Shown here: positions 24,287 to 32,912 of the stretch, piece after piece
How positions within the stretch are numbered: position 1 is the stretch's first letter
Layout: every line of letters begins with the position of its first letter
Source of the DNA: Deltaproteobacteria bacterium
Lineage (GTDB): Bacteria; Myxococcota_A; Polyangia; GCA-2747355; JADLHG01
NCBI GenBank assembly: GCA_020848905.1
Contig: JADLHG010000074.1
Span: 1-53,522, forward strand
Length of the DNA: 53,522 nt
Direction of reading: 5' to 3'
Position numbers and translations under genes: made by a program
Notes under the pieces: model-generated
The model's database searches: none
The model's input: the letters and a program-made list of their open reading frames with translations, nothing else
Told to the model about the DNA's origin: nothing

Positions 24287-26260
24287 ATGCCGCGAGTCTC
24301 GCACGCGATAGCGGTTCTGTTCGCCGGAGTACTCGGGGCGGTCGTACCCACCGGGCCCGCCTGGAGCGCGCGGCCCACCGGGCGCGAGCTCGGTCCGCTC
24401 ACGGCTGGCGAGCGGCTGGCCCGCGCCGGCGAGCGCGCGAAGCTCGAGCACCGCGGGGCCCAGACCGCGCTCGTGACGGTCGTGGCTCCCCACTACGACA
24501 CCCCCTTCTTCAACTTCAGCCTGGCCCAGCTCGGCGGCTACCTGCGGCACAAGAACCCCGAGCTCCGCGCGAGGCCCGACGCGGTGCGCTTCATCGAACC
24601 CGACATCGCGCTCACCCGCACGCCGGCCCTGGCCCACAGCGCCTCGTACACGCTCCGCGAGCTACGCAAGACCAAGCCGCACGTGATCGCGCTCTCGGCC
24701 AAGCTCCGCTCGACCGAGAACCTCCTCGCCCTGCTCGACGCGCTCAAGCAGGAGAGCTGGGCCCGCCGCTCGGTGATCGTGGTCGGCAACGTGACCGGCA
24801 CGTTCGCCCACACCACGCTCTCGGCGAAGCACCCCGACGTGCTCTTCGCGCTCGGCGAGGGCGAGCTGACGATGAACGCGCTCTACCGGGCGGTGAAGGG
24901 CGGCCAGACCGACCTGTCGGGCATCCCGAATCTGGCCTACCGCGACGGCGGCGAGCTCCGCTACACCGAGCGCAAGGTGCTCGCCCTCGAGCGCCAGACC
25001 TGGCTCCCCGCGCTCGACATGCTGGACCTCGCCATCCGGAAGGGGGCCAACATCGCCATCGAGACCTCGCGCGGCTGCCCCGGCAACTGCACCTACTGCT
25101 GCATCCCGCAGTTCGACAAGGTGCAGACGGCGCAGGGGGCCACGCGCAAGGCCGACTGGCGGCACTTCCCCATCGCGCGCACGGCGGAGCTCTTGCGCCT
25201 GATGAAGGCGCGCGGCGTGGCGCACGTGCTCATCGTGGACAGCGAGCTCGGCACGCGCACGCCCAACTACCTGCGCCAGCTCGCGCGAACGCTGCTCAAG
25301 CAGGACAACCCGACCTTCGGCGTGGACATGCGCCTCGACGGGCTCGGCGCTCCGGGGATGGCGCGGCGGAACATTCGCACCATGAAGATGTTCCACCTGG
25401 CCGGGCTCCGCGACGTCTTCGTCGGGGCCGAGAGCGGCTCGGACAGCCAGCTCACGCGCTACGGCAAGGCGCTCTTGCGGCCAGCCGGCATGACGCAGGC
25501 GGAGATCAACGTGCGCGGCATCGACGTGCTGGTACGCGCCGGGCTGACCCCCGAGGTGGCGTTTCTGCCCTTCGACCCGCTCATGACCCGCAAGGAGGTG
25601 CTGGAGAACCTGGCCTTCCTCGAGCTGCGCATCGGGGGCAAGAGCAGGCGCGACCCGGGGCTGCCGATCCTCGAGTTCGTGAACGGCGCGCTGAACGCCA
25701 TGCGCGTGCAGGTGGACACCCCGTACCTGCGGCTCGTCGAGAAGCAGGGACTCCTGCGCGAGCTCGCTCCCGAGGGAGCCTTCCACGAGGCGGACTACCT
25801 CGACCCCCGCATGGGACAGGTCGCCAGCCGCGCGCTCGCCTGGTACCGCGAGGTGATGGACGTGCGCTACCCGATCCTGCAAGTGGCGCGCTACCACGGA
25901 GACGGCGCGACCCGCGCCCGGGCCCGCGCGTTCGTGAATCGCATCCACAGCCTCGACATCCGCTACGTGCGGGCCATGCTCGCGGCGATGCCCGAGGACC
26001 GCTTCGACCGGCAGGTCGGGACCCTCGGCTGGCGCGCGGACAAGCAGCTTCTCGGCCCGGCACGCGCGCGCTGGGAGAAGGTGGCGAAGCAGGCCGCGCC
26101 GAGGCTGGATCGCGTGGGGGCCGCGCTGCGCCAGGAACGGAACGTCCTCCTCGAGGAGATGCGCGGCTTCCTCATGCCGCTGCAGGAGACGAAGCCCCAG
26201 GCGAAGCCCGCGCGCAAGACGAAGGCGGCGCGGGCGGCGAACCTTCCGAAAGCCGCGTAA
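24287..26260 (+). CDS. B12-type radical SAM protein with signal-peptide-like N-terminus
   Basis: 657 aa. Residues 1-28 (MPRVSHAIAVLFAGVLGAVV, then PTGPAWSA) read as a Sec signal peptide. A domain resembling the N-terminal B12-binding fold follows (ALVTVVAPHYDTPFFNFSLA; VIVVGNVTGTFAH; LFALGEGELTMNALYRAV) but lacks the DxHxxG cobalamin motif. The radical SAM core has ETSRGCPGNCTYCCIP (C264, C268, C271), HVLIVDSELGTRTPNYLRQL and VFVGAESGSDSQLTRYG. The C-terminal 70 residues are helical, ending in a Lys/Ala-rich tail (KPQAKPARKTKAARAA). If the signal is not real, translation could begin at internal GTG codons near 24472. The substrate is unknown and no neighbouring gene suggests one. Confidence 0.82.
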   Translation: MPRVSHAIAVLFAGVLGAVVPTGPAWSARPTGRELGPLTAGERLARAGERAKLEHRGAQTALVTVVAPHYDTPFFNFSLAQLGGYLRHKNPELRARPDAVRFIEPDIALTRTPALAHSASYTLRELRKTKPHVIALSAKLRSTENLLALLDALKQESWARRSVIVVGNVTGTFAHTTLSAKHPDVLFALGEGELTMNALYRAVKGGQTDLSGIPNLAYRDGGELRYTERKVLALERQTWLPALDMLDLAIRKGANIAIETSRGCPGNCTYCCIPQFDKVQTAQGATRKADWRHFPIARTAELLRLMKARGVAHVLIVDSELGTRTPNYLRQLARTLLKQDNPTFGVDMRLDGLGAPGMARRNIRTMKMFHLAGLRDVFVGAESGSDSQLTRYGKALLRPAGMTQAEINVRGIDVLVRAGLTPEVAFLPFDPLMTRKEVLENLAFLELRIGGKSRRDPGLPILEFVNGALNAMRVQVDTPYLRLVEKQGLLRELAPEGAFHEADYLDPRMGQVASRALAWYREVMDVRYPILQVARYHGDGATRARARAFVNRIHSLDIRYVRAMLAAMPEDRFDRQVGTLGWRADKQLLGPARARWEKVAKQAAPRLDRVGAALRQERNVLLEEMRGFLMPLQETKPQAKPARKTKAARAANLPKAA

Positions 26261-26324
26261 CCGTCACAGCCCTGAAACGGCGGATTGTCTAGCCAGGTCC
26301 TGCGTCACCAGCGACAGCGTCGAT

Positions 26325-26957
26325 TCACGCAGCGTCGCGAGCACCACCGTCGACCCCGAGATCTCGCGCTGGCGCAATGCACGCGGCGTGGTCCGTCGGC
26401 AGATATCCGGCGGGCAAGCAGCTATTCACGAACCAGTACACTTCTCCGGTCTCCGCCCGCGCACAGACGGCAGCGGCGACCGTGGACACGCAGAAGGCGC
26501 AACCGTACGAGGGGACCCGGATGCGTTCTGGAGGATACGCGTCGTTCAGGCGCGTGCAGCCGGCCAGCCAGCCTCGCGGCGGCGAGTAGCCCTTGCACTC
26601 CGGGCCGACGGCTTGATGCTGGCCCAGGACGTCGCAGAATCGGTACGGCGCACCCGCGCACCCCTGACAGAAGAGGACGCAGTCTCCCGGTCCCTTGCAC
26701 CCTACGCCCGGGGCGCCGCGCGTCACGCCGTCGCAAGGCCCACACTCGTAACAGGCCTTCTCGGGGACGAGCTGGCACTGCGAGAACGGGCGCGCCGTAT
26801 CGGTGCGCTGGTCGGTGAGGTGCGGCACGGCAGCGTCCATCTTGGATGGGTCGTTCGTCGCGCAGCCGATGACCAGCAACGCTACGCCGATCAGCGTGAC
26901 GACCGTCAGTCCGGCGGCGCCGCTGGCCCCCAGGGCACCTGTGATGGACGACCTCAT
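26325..26957 (-). CDS. Cys-rich lipoprotein of unknown function
   Basis: 210 aa. The signal (LTVVTLIGVALLVIGCATND) has lipobox VIGC. The mature part contains about 16 Cys in closely spaced groups (QCQLVPEKACYECGPCDGV, GVGCKGPGDCVLFCQGCAGA, SYGCAFCVSTVAAAVC), which implies a disulfide-braced extracellular domain. GGAG five bases before the ATG supports the start. A gene remnant ends 12 bases upstream on the same strand. Base composition is a little lower in G+C than the neighbours. No family was recognised. Confidence 0.7.
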   Translation of the reverse strand: MRSSITGALGASGAAGLTVVTLIGVALLVIGCATNDPSKMDAAVPHLTDQRTDTARPFSQCQLVPEKACYECGPCDGVTRGAPGVGCKGPGDCVLFCQGCAGAPYRFCDVLGQHQAVGPECKGYSPPRGWLAGCTRLNDAYPPERIRVPSYGCAFCVSTVAAAVCARAETGEVYWFVNSCLPAGYLPTDHAACIAPARDLGVDGGARDAA

Positions 26958-26969
26958 GGCGCACTCCGC

Positions 26970-27290
26970 TTAGGGGACAACGGTGGTGCCGGAGTACTTC
27001 ACCCAGGCAAGCCCCGCGTACTCTGTTTGGCTGCCGTTGCAGGTCTGCCAGGTCCCGGAATAGGCGACCTCGAGCTGGACCTGCACAGGGGTCGAGTAGG
27101 GGTTCGTGTACTCCAGCATCTCCAGGCTATTAGTGTAACTGAGGCGCAGGTCGAAGTCCACGGCATGGAGATTCGTGCTGTTTTGCACGCAGTGGGTCCA
27201 ACCCAGTGCCGCGCGCCCCGCGGAACGTGATCCCCTTCTGGCCCCCCAAATCACGCCGCCGATCCCCTGGGGCCCGAACCCCCAGGGCAC
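26970..27290 (-). pseudogene. Remnant (C-terminal part) of a secreted protein gene
   Basis: The last 65 codons look genuine (AVDFDLRLSYTNSLEMLEYT, then VQVQLEVAYSGTWQTCNGSQ), a strand-rich, Asn/Thr/Tyr-rich ending typical of secreted proteins, with lower G+C than the surroundings. The stretch 27180-27290 is Arg/Gly-rich with no clear start; a GTG at 27290 is the only candidate. The frame stays open further upstream on the minus strand, past 27390, into DNA that codes for the kinase on the other strand. No signal peptide can be found. The 5' part therefore appears lost. It lies 12 bases upstream of the Cys-rich lipoprotein gene. Confidence 0.4.
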
Positions 27291-27395
27291 CCTTGCCAGG
27301 TGCAGCGGCCTGAGGTAACACCTCCCCGAGCGGGCGGCGTAGTACGGACCACGGCACGGCAGGTCGCCGGCCGATGGCCTAAAGGTGTGGGCCCC

Positions 27396-29996
27396 ATGGC
27401 AGGCTCGATGGAGCTACTCCCTCCCCCAGCAGAGCCGGATGCGGTGATGGCCGGTCCAGATGTGGCAGCAGAGGGCCCCCTCCTGGGGCAACGCTACCTG
27501 CTCGACCGGGAGCTGGCGCGCGGTCCGGCTGGGACGCTCTTTTCCGCGCGGCATCAGCTCCTCGGCCACGCGGTCACGGCGCGCCTGGTACCCGACGGGC
27601 TCGCGGGGAGCGCCCCCGAGGTCGCCGACTTCCTGCGCGAGGCCCGAGAGGCCGGCGCGCTCCGGCACGCCCACATCGCCGAGGTGGTGGACTGCGGCCG
27701 CGACGCGCAGCACGGCGTGTTCCTCGTGCTCGAGCACCTCGCCGGCCGGTCGCTCGCGACGGCGCTCCTCGAGGACGGCCCGTTTCCGTCGTCGCGCGCC
27801 CTGCCCCTGCTGCGGCAGCTCGCCCAGGCCCTGCAGGTGGCGCACGCGGCGGGCCTGGTGCACGGGGCCGTCACGTTGCACTCGGTCTTCCTTTGCGCCT
27901 CCCCCGAGGGCTCCGAGCGCCTGAAGCTGCTCGACTTCGGCCTCTCGCACCTCGGGCCGTTTCCTCCGCTCACCGAGGCCGAGCGCACCGTCGACGGACG
28001 CACGCCGTACCTGGCTCCCGAGCAGTGGCGAGAGACCCGCGCGACCGATCCGCGGGTCGACGCCTTCGCCTTCGGGGTGGTGGCGCACGCGCTTCTGACC
28101 GGGCACCTGCCGGGCGCGTACGAGTCCACCCCCGCCGGCGAGAACGTCGCCGACCGTGACGCGGCCTCGCTCCTCGACACCTCCGTGGGTCAGCACCTCC
28201 CCGAGGTCGCACAGCTCATCGCCGAATGCCTCGCGCCGGAGCCCGGCACGCGCCCCTCCTCCTTCGCCGAGGTGGCGCAGCGTCTGGTCTCCGGCTCCGC
28301 CTCCTCCCCCGACGACGACGAGGACGAGGAGCTGGCCGGTACGATGGCGGGTAGCTACCGGCTCGTCCGGCTCCTCGGCTCGGGGGCCATCGGCTCGGTC
28401 TGGCTGGGGATGCATCCGGTGATCGGCTCCAAGGTGGCGGTGAAGATCCTGCACCGGCACATGTGCCAGTCGCCCGACGTGGTGCGGCGCTTCGCCGTCG
28501 AGGCGCAGGCCGTCAACCGGATGCAGAGCCCCTACGTGGTCAAGATCTTCGATTTCGGCAAGCTCCCCGACGGCCGCGACTACGCCGTGATGGAGCTGCT
28601 CGAAGGCGAGACGCTGGGCTCGTGGCTCCTGCGCGAGGGCCCGCTCCCCTGGGAGGACGCCCTGCCGCTCGTCGCGCAGATCGCGAGCGCCCTCGCCGTG
28701 GCCCATCAGGTGGGCGTCGTGCACCGCGACCTCAAGCCCTTCAACGTCTTCCTGTGCGCCGAGGAGGACGACGTCCGGGTGAAGGTGCTGGACTTCGGCA
28801 TCGCCAAGCTGCTGGACGACGAGGGGCAATCGGCCTTCAACACGCGCGCCGGCATCTGCCTGGGCACACCGGCCTACGCGGCTCCCGAACAGCTCGTCCC
28901 CGACGGCGACGTCGGGCCGGCAGCCGACATCTACGCCCTCGGGCTCGTGACCTACGAACTGCTCGTCGGGCGCGTCCCGTACTCGACGAGCATGAAGGAG
29001 GTCATCCACGCCAAGCTGACCGGCGAGCCGCCGTCGCTCGCGGCCTACGCCGACGTGCTGGACGCGCGGATCGTCGCGCTCGTGGACCGCATGCTGTCGC
29101 ACCGCCTCGAGGACCGGCCCTCGAGCATGAACGAGGTGCTGGAGAGCCTGCGGGAGCTGGGAGCGTCGCTGCCTCGGCCGCAGGGCGACTCGCTCGCGCG
29201 CACGCCGTCGTGGCCCGGCGAGCGCCGCTCTCCGACGGGACCCGTGCCGAGTTCGCTCCGAGAGGAGAGTCGCAGGCTCCGCGTGGGAACCGGGCCCGCC
29301 CCGCGAGCGGTGGAGGCCGGGTCCGCCCCGGTGCGTGCCGCTCCCATGCGCACCGCTCCCGCCCCGTGGATGGCCGGCGCCGCCGCACCAACGCGCGCCG
29401 GCGCCGCGAGCGAGGACGCGGGATCCGACGCAGACCGGGACCGGGAGCTCGTCCGGAGCCTGCGTTCCTCCACCACCCGCTCGCTGCCGAGCTGGCGGAC
29501 CTTCGTCGTCGTCGCGCTGCTGGGCGCTGCCGGGACGCTCGGGGCGTTTCTGCTCTTCGGCGACGAGGAACGGCCTGCGCCCACTCCGCAGCCCCCTCCG
29601 GCCGCCGTCGCACCGGTCGCGCCCCAGACTGCGGCGCCCGTGGTCGCGGAGGCCAGCAAGCCCGAGCGGCCGGCAGCTCGCGGCGCCCGTTCGGACGGCA
29701 TTCTCTTCTCGCTGCGTAGCGAGCCCGACGAGGCCGAGGTGTGGGTGGACGGCGCGCACATGGGGCTGACGCCGCTGAAGGTGCGGCTCGACCCGAAGCG
29801 TCCCCCGCGCGACGTGCGTGTACGCAAGGCGGGGTTCAAGGAGTGGCGCCGCGCGCTCCGCGGCCACGGGCCTCATCGACTCACGGCGCGGCTCGTGGGC
29901 GAGGACGGAACGCGACCCGCGAAGGGGCCGGCGGGCGGCTCCGGCAAGACCAGCCCCGGCACCGAACCCGTTCTGCAAGACCCCTTCGAGGACTGA
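27396..29996 (+). CDS. Membrane Ser/Thr protein kinase with tandem pseudokinase-kinase domains and PEGA tail
   Basis: 866 aa; AAAGGTG eight bases upstream supports the ATG. Residues about 33-300 form a kinase fold with degenerate catalytic residues. The Gly loop reads ARGPAGTLFSARH, no Lys is found in HAVTARLVPD, and VHGAVTLHSVFL replaces HRDLKPxN near residue 155, although LLDFGLSHLG and YLAPEQW remain. Residues about 321-590 are a complete kinase: LLGSGAIGSVWLG, KVAVKIL, VVHRDLKPFNVFL near 442, VLDFGIAKLL, GTPAYAAPEQL. After a Pro/Ala-rich linker comes a membrane helix (TFVVVALLGAAGTLGAFLLF, about 702-722), then a PEGA domain (AEVWVDGAHMGLTPLKVRLD). Kinases face the cytosol and the PEGA tail the periplasm. 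It heads a three-gene operon. Confidence 0.93.
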   Translation: MAGSMELLPPPAEPDAVMAGPDVAAEGPLLGQRYLLDRELARGPAGTLFSARHQLLGHAVTARLVPDGLAGSAPEVADFLREAREAGALRHAHIAEVVDCGRDAQHGVFLVLEHLAGRSLATALLEDGPFPSSRALPLLRQLAQALQVAHAAGLVHGAVTLHSVFLCASPEGSERLKLLDFGLSHLGPFPPLTEAERTVDGRTPYLAPEQWRETRATDPRVDAFAFGVVAHALLTGHLPGAYESTPAGENVADRDAASLLDTSVGQHLPEVAQLIAECLAPEPGTRPSSFAEVAQRLVSGSASSPDDDEDEELAGTMAGSYRLVRLLGSGAIGSVWLGMHPVIGSKVAVKILHRHMCQSPDVVRRFAVEAQAVNRMQSPYVVKIFDFGKLPDGRDYAVMELLEGETLGSWLLREGPLPWEDALPLVAQIASALAVAHQVGVVHRDLKPFNVFLCAEEDDVRVKVLDFGIAKLLDDEGQSAFNTRAGICLGTPAYAAPEQLVPDGDVGPAADIYALGLVTYELLVGRVPYSTSMKEVIHAKLTGEPPSLAAYADVLDARIVALVDRMLSHRLEDRPSSMNEVLESLRELGASLPRPQGDSLARTPSWPGERRSPTGPVPSSLREESRRLRVGTGPAPRAVEAGSAPVRAAPMRTAPAPWMAGAAAPTRAGAASEDAGSDADRDRELVRSLRSSTTRSLPSWRTFVVVALLGAAGTLGAFLLFGDEERPAPTPQPPPAAVAPVAPQTAAPVVAEASKPERPAARGARSDGILFSLRSEPDEAEVWVDGAHMGLTPLKVRLDPKRPPRDVRVRKAGFKEWRRALRGHGPHRLTARLVGEDGTRPAKGPAGGSGKTSPGTEPVLQDPFED

Positions 29997-30002
29997 GCGC
30001 GC

Positions 30003-30707
30003 ATGCCCGCACGCTGCTGGATCGCCGGGGCGCTGGCCCTGACTCTCGCCCTGGGATGCGCCCAGGCCCGCGCCGAGAACGACGCTCCCGAGGAGAGCGG
30101 CGCGGTCCAGACCTACTGGCGCGAGGGGCGGCGGCTCTTCGCGGCGGGGCGGTACGCCGAGGCGCAGGCGCAGTTCGCGCAGGGCTACGCCCTCTCCCAC
30201 CGCGCCGCGTTCCTCTTCAACATGGCCGAGTGCGCGCGGCTCGTGAAGGACGCGCCGCAGGCCCGGGGTCTCTACCTGCGCTACGTGAAGGAGCATCCGA
30301 AGGGCAAGCGCCGCGAGGACGCGCTCTCCCGATGCAAGGCTCTCGCCGTCGGCCCGTGCGACGTGGAGCACGCGCCTCCCTATCCGGGGCACGCTCCCCC
30401 CGAGAAGGCGACGCCCACCTCGGCGCCGGTCTCCCCTGTCGCGCGCGCGGAGGAGTCCCCCGCCAGCGCCCCGTCGGCCTCGCAGCCGGTGGCCGCAACG
30501 TCCCAGCCGGCGGTCGCGGCCGTGCCTCTCGCCGTGCCGCCCGCCCCGCCTCCTGCGCGCTCGCGTCGCTTCTACCAGCGCTGGCCCTTCTGGGTGGGCG
30601 TGGGAGCCGGCGTGCTGACGATCATCATCGCCGCGGCGGCCGCGGGAACGAGCGGCGATCGCGTCGCCACCGTCCCCGGCGATGCCACGCTGGACTGGCG
30701 GAGGTAG
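30003..30707 (+). CDS. Exported TPR-like protein with C-terminal membrane helix
   Basis: 234 aa. The signal peptide (WIAGALALTLALGCAQARA) precedes a TPR pair: AVQTYWREGRRLFAAGRYAE, QAQFAQGYALSHRAAFLFNM and PQARGLYLRYVKEHP. A Pro/Ala/Ser-rich linker at about 120-190 leads to a membrane anchor (FWVGVGAGVLTIIIAAAAAG) after a QRWPFW pre-membrane motif similar to the PEGA proteins at the window start. It follows the kinase gene by six bases and precedes the MopE-type lipoprotein gene by four, so the three are one operon. A role as a periplasmic partner of the kinase PEGA tail is inferred from this. Confidence 0.8.
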   Translation: MPARCWIAGALALTLALGCAQARAENDAPEESGAVQTYWREGRRLFAAGRYAEAQAQFAQGYALSHRAAFLFNMAECARLVKDAPQARGLYLRYVKEHPKGKRREDALSRCKALAVGPCDVEHAPPYPGHAPPEKATPTSAPVSPVARAEESPASAPSASQPVAATSQPAVAAVPLAVPPAPPPARSRRFYQRWPFWVGVGAGVLTIIIAAAAAGTSGDRVATVPGDATLDWRR

Positions 30708-30711
30708 GCCC

Positions 30712-32115
30712 GTGCTCTGCCGTCGGCCCGCCGTGCGTGTCGTGTTCGCGTCGCTCCTCCTCGCCGCGTGCGGCCAGGACGTCGTACCGACGGCCGTGCG
30801 CCTCACGGTGGAGTTCGACCTCGGCTGGAAGCTCGATCAGCTCCTCGTCGAAGGGAGCGCGCTCGGCGCGGAGCCAGGCCCGAAGCTCTCTCACACCCCG
30901 GAACCCCCGACGCCGCTCGCGAGCGGCTACAAGGTGGTGCTGCTCCTGCCCGAGAGCTGGGCCGAGCGCGAGACGACTCTCACCGTGACCGGCCTCGCCG
31001 CGGGCAAGGGAGTGGCGCAAGGGCTCACCCGGCAGACCCCGAAACTCGGCGTGGTGCTCGAGGCCACGGTGCGCCTCGAGAAGACCGCGTGCCCGACCAC
31101 CTGCACGCTCGGCCTCGCCGAGTGCGTCGGGGATCGCACCCGCGTCTGCCAGAAGGGCATCGACGGCTGTCCCGCCTGGAGCGCTCCTCACGCCTGCCCG
31201 TCGCAACGGCCGTACTGCAGCAGCGGGAGCTGCGTCGCGACCTGCGCCGACGAGTGTCCGACGGCGGCAGCGCGCCGCTGCACCGCCGGGGGCTTCCGCG
31301 TCTGCGGGCAGCACGACTCCGACCCCTGCCTGGATTGGGGTCCGTCGACCTCGTGCGGAACGGGCGAGGAGTGCCGCGAGACCGACGGGGCCTGCGTGCC
31401 GAGCTGCGCTTCCGGCACCTGCACCTGTTCGGGCGACGAGACCCAGCCCTGCACCGCCGTCGGAGAATGCCGGGACGGGGTGCGTCGCTGCGAGAACGGC
31501 CAGTTCGGGCCGTGCACCTGGCAGGTGGCCCCCGCCCCCGAGACCTGCGACGGCAAGGACAACGACTGCGACGGCAAGGTGGACGAGGCGGAAGAGCTCG
31601 TCCCGCTCCCGTGCGAGAAGGTGGCCGGCGTCTGCGCCGGGGCGCTGAAGAAGTGCGGGGGAGCTGCAGGGTGGCTTCCGTGCAGCGACGCCGACTACCG
31701 GAGCGTGGCGCAGGCCGCGGGCGCGAGCTACGAGGTCACCGAGACGGCGTGCGACGGCCGCGACAACGACTGCAACGGCAAGGTGGACGAGCCGGCTGCG
31801 TGCTGCAAACCGGACTGCACGAACAAGGCCTGCGGCGCTCCCGACGGGTGCAACCGCCTCTGCCAGCAGGGGGTCTGCGCCCTGCTGAACAGCGTGTGCC
31901 GCAGCGGGCAATGCGGCTGTCTCTACGCGAGCTGTGGGGCGGCCTGCTGCGCGGCGGGGCAGATCTGCGCGGGGACCGGCTGCTGCGCGCCGTCGTGCGG
32001 CACGCGCGTCTGCGGTCCCGACCCGGTCTGCGGCTCCTCCTGCGGGACCTGTCAGCCCGGTCGGCGCTGCACCCCCCAGGGGCAGTGCGAGAAGTGCAAG
32101 CCCTCCGGCTGCTGA
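30712..32115 (+). CDS. MopE-type Cys-rich lipoprotein with two CDGxDNDCxGxxDE motifs
   Basis: 467 aa from a GTG with GGAGG eight bases upstream, four bases after the TPR stop. The lipoprotein signal is VRVVFASLLLAAC. Residues 13-110 form a strand-rich domain (TAVRLTVEFDLGWKLDQLL; GYKVVLLLPESW). The rest holds about 60 Cys. Two copies of the putative metal-binding motif occur: ETCDGKDNDCDGKVDE and TACDGRDNDCNGKVDE. Many small Cys-pair modules surround them (CASGTCTCSGDETQPC; CGTRVCGPDPVCGSSC). It is a rigid extracellular protein, possibly calcium- or copper-binding. Being last in the kinase operon suggests that it is part of the same surface signalling or stalk structure. Confidence 0.85.
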   Translation: MLCRRPAVRVVFASLLLAACGQDVVPTAVRLTVEFDLGWKLDQLLVEGSALGAEPGPKLSHTPEPPTPLASGYKVVLLLPESWAERETTLTVTGLAAGKGVAQGLTRQTPKLGVVLEATVRLEKTACPTTCTLGLAECVGDRTRVCQKGIDGCPAWSAPHACPSQRPYCSSGSCVATCADECPTAAARRCTAGGFRVCGQHDSDPCLDWGPSTSCGTGEECRETDGACVPSCASGTCTCSGDETQPCTAVGECRDGVRRCENGQFGPCTWQVAPAPETCDGKDNDCDGKVDEAEELVPLPCEKVAGVCAGALKKCGGAAGWLPCSDADYRSVAQAAGASYEVTETACDGRDNDCNGKVDEPAACCKPDCTNKACGAPDGCNRLCQQGVCALLNSVCRSGQCGCLYASCGAACCAAGQICAGTGCCAPSCGTRVCGPDPVCGSSCGTCQPGRRCTPQGQCEKCKPSGC

Positions 32116-32140
32116 ACGTCGGCTGCGCCGCGCCCTGCGC

Positions 32141-32869
32141 TCACCGACGGCCCTTGATGACGCCGTCGAAGCTCATCCAGACCTCGCGAACCGCGCCGCG
32201 CCGCGCTGGCGCGTGCTCCTCGATCCGAAACTGATACCGAGTCAGCCGCGGGGCCTGCAGGTCGCGATGATGCACTTCCTGGATCAGGTCGAAGGGGCTC
32301 CCCGCCTGCGCCGCTCGCTCCGCGAATCGACCAATCTGTTTCCCGAAGTCCAGGCCCCCGATCATGTCGCGCAAGAGGAACACCTCGGTCGTGCGGCCCT
32401 TCGGATCCGTCGACGTGAAAGAGAGGCGATTGAAAACCTGCTCGTGGGTGCCAACGGTGGGCAGCCCGTCCCCCGGGCCGACCTGCGAGAGCAGCTTGAG
32501 CGTCCGCTGGACCAGCGGCAGCGGCAGCTGCATCGCCGGGCTCTCCTCCGACCGCATGAGCAAGGCGCGGGCCTCGCGGAGGCTCCCGGCGAGGCGGCGT
32601 TCCCCCGCGTCCCGAGACTTGCCGAGCGTTGCGATCCGCACCTCTAGCGCCCTAGATGCCCGGCGAATAGCGGGATAGTAGCGATACCGGTGAAGAGTGC
32701 TGACGAGGTCCCACTTCGCCTCGTCCGCGGCCCGCGGCCATTCCCTGGGGTGAAAGACCGTGTAGACGAACTGGGCCAGGCTCTCGATCGGGTTGCTGGC
32801 CTGCGCCCGCCCCGATGCCAGTACGAGCACGATTGCCATCACCCCCGAGATGCACCAACCACGCCGCAT
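32141..32869 (-). CDS. Secreted protein of unknown function
   Basis: 242 aa. The signal (ISGVMAIVLVLASGRAQA) and a GGAGG five bases before the ATG are clear. The helical first half (RYYPAIRRASRALEVRIATL, SLREARALLMRSEES) is followed by strands ending YQFRIEEHAPARRG and VREVWMSFDGVIKG. No motif or Cys pair is present. It resembles the 7695-8351 product in length, helix-then-strand layout and the closing F-x-V-x-G pattern, perhaps as a distant paralogue. It starts 43 bases after the Cys-rich lipoprotein gene stop on the same strand, so co-transcription from the sigma-54-like site at 34702 is likely. Confidence 0.75.
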   Translation of the reverse strand: MRRGWCISGVMAIVLVLASGRAQASNPIESLAQFVYTVFHPREWPRAADEAKWDLVSTLHRYRYYPAIRRASRALEVRIATLGKSRDAGERRLAGSLREARALLMRSEESPAMQLPLPLVQRTLKLLSQVGPGDGLPTVGTHEQVFNRLSFTSTDPKGRTTEVFLLRDMIGGLDFGKQIGRFAERAAQAGSPFDLIQEVHHRDLQAPRLTRYQFRIEEHAPARRGAVREVWMSFDGVIKGRR

Positions 32870-32912
32870 GTCGCCCTCCTGGAGAGGATCCCCGGTCGGT
32901 CGTCGTCGCTGC

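Noticed and set aside
27352-27367. Sigma-54-like sequence cGGCACGgcaggtcGCC before the kinase gene
   Set aside because: The spacing between GG and GC is 11, not 10, and the -12 half is poor.
27414-30806. Open frame of more than 1,100 codons on the minus strand opposite the kinase operon
   Set aside because: Same reason: it mirrors the kinase, TPR and lipoprotein genes and shows no recognisable domain or ribosome site.
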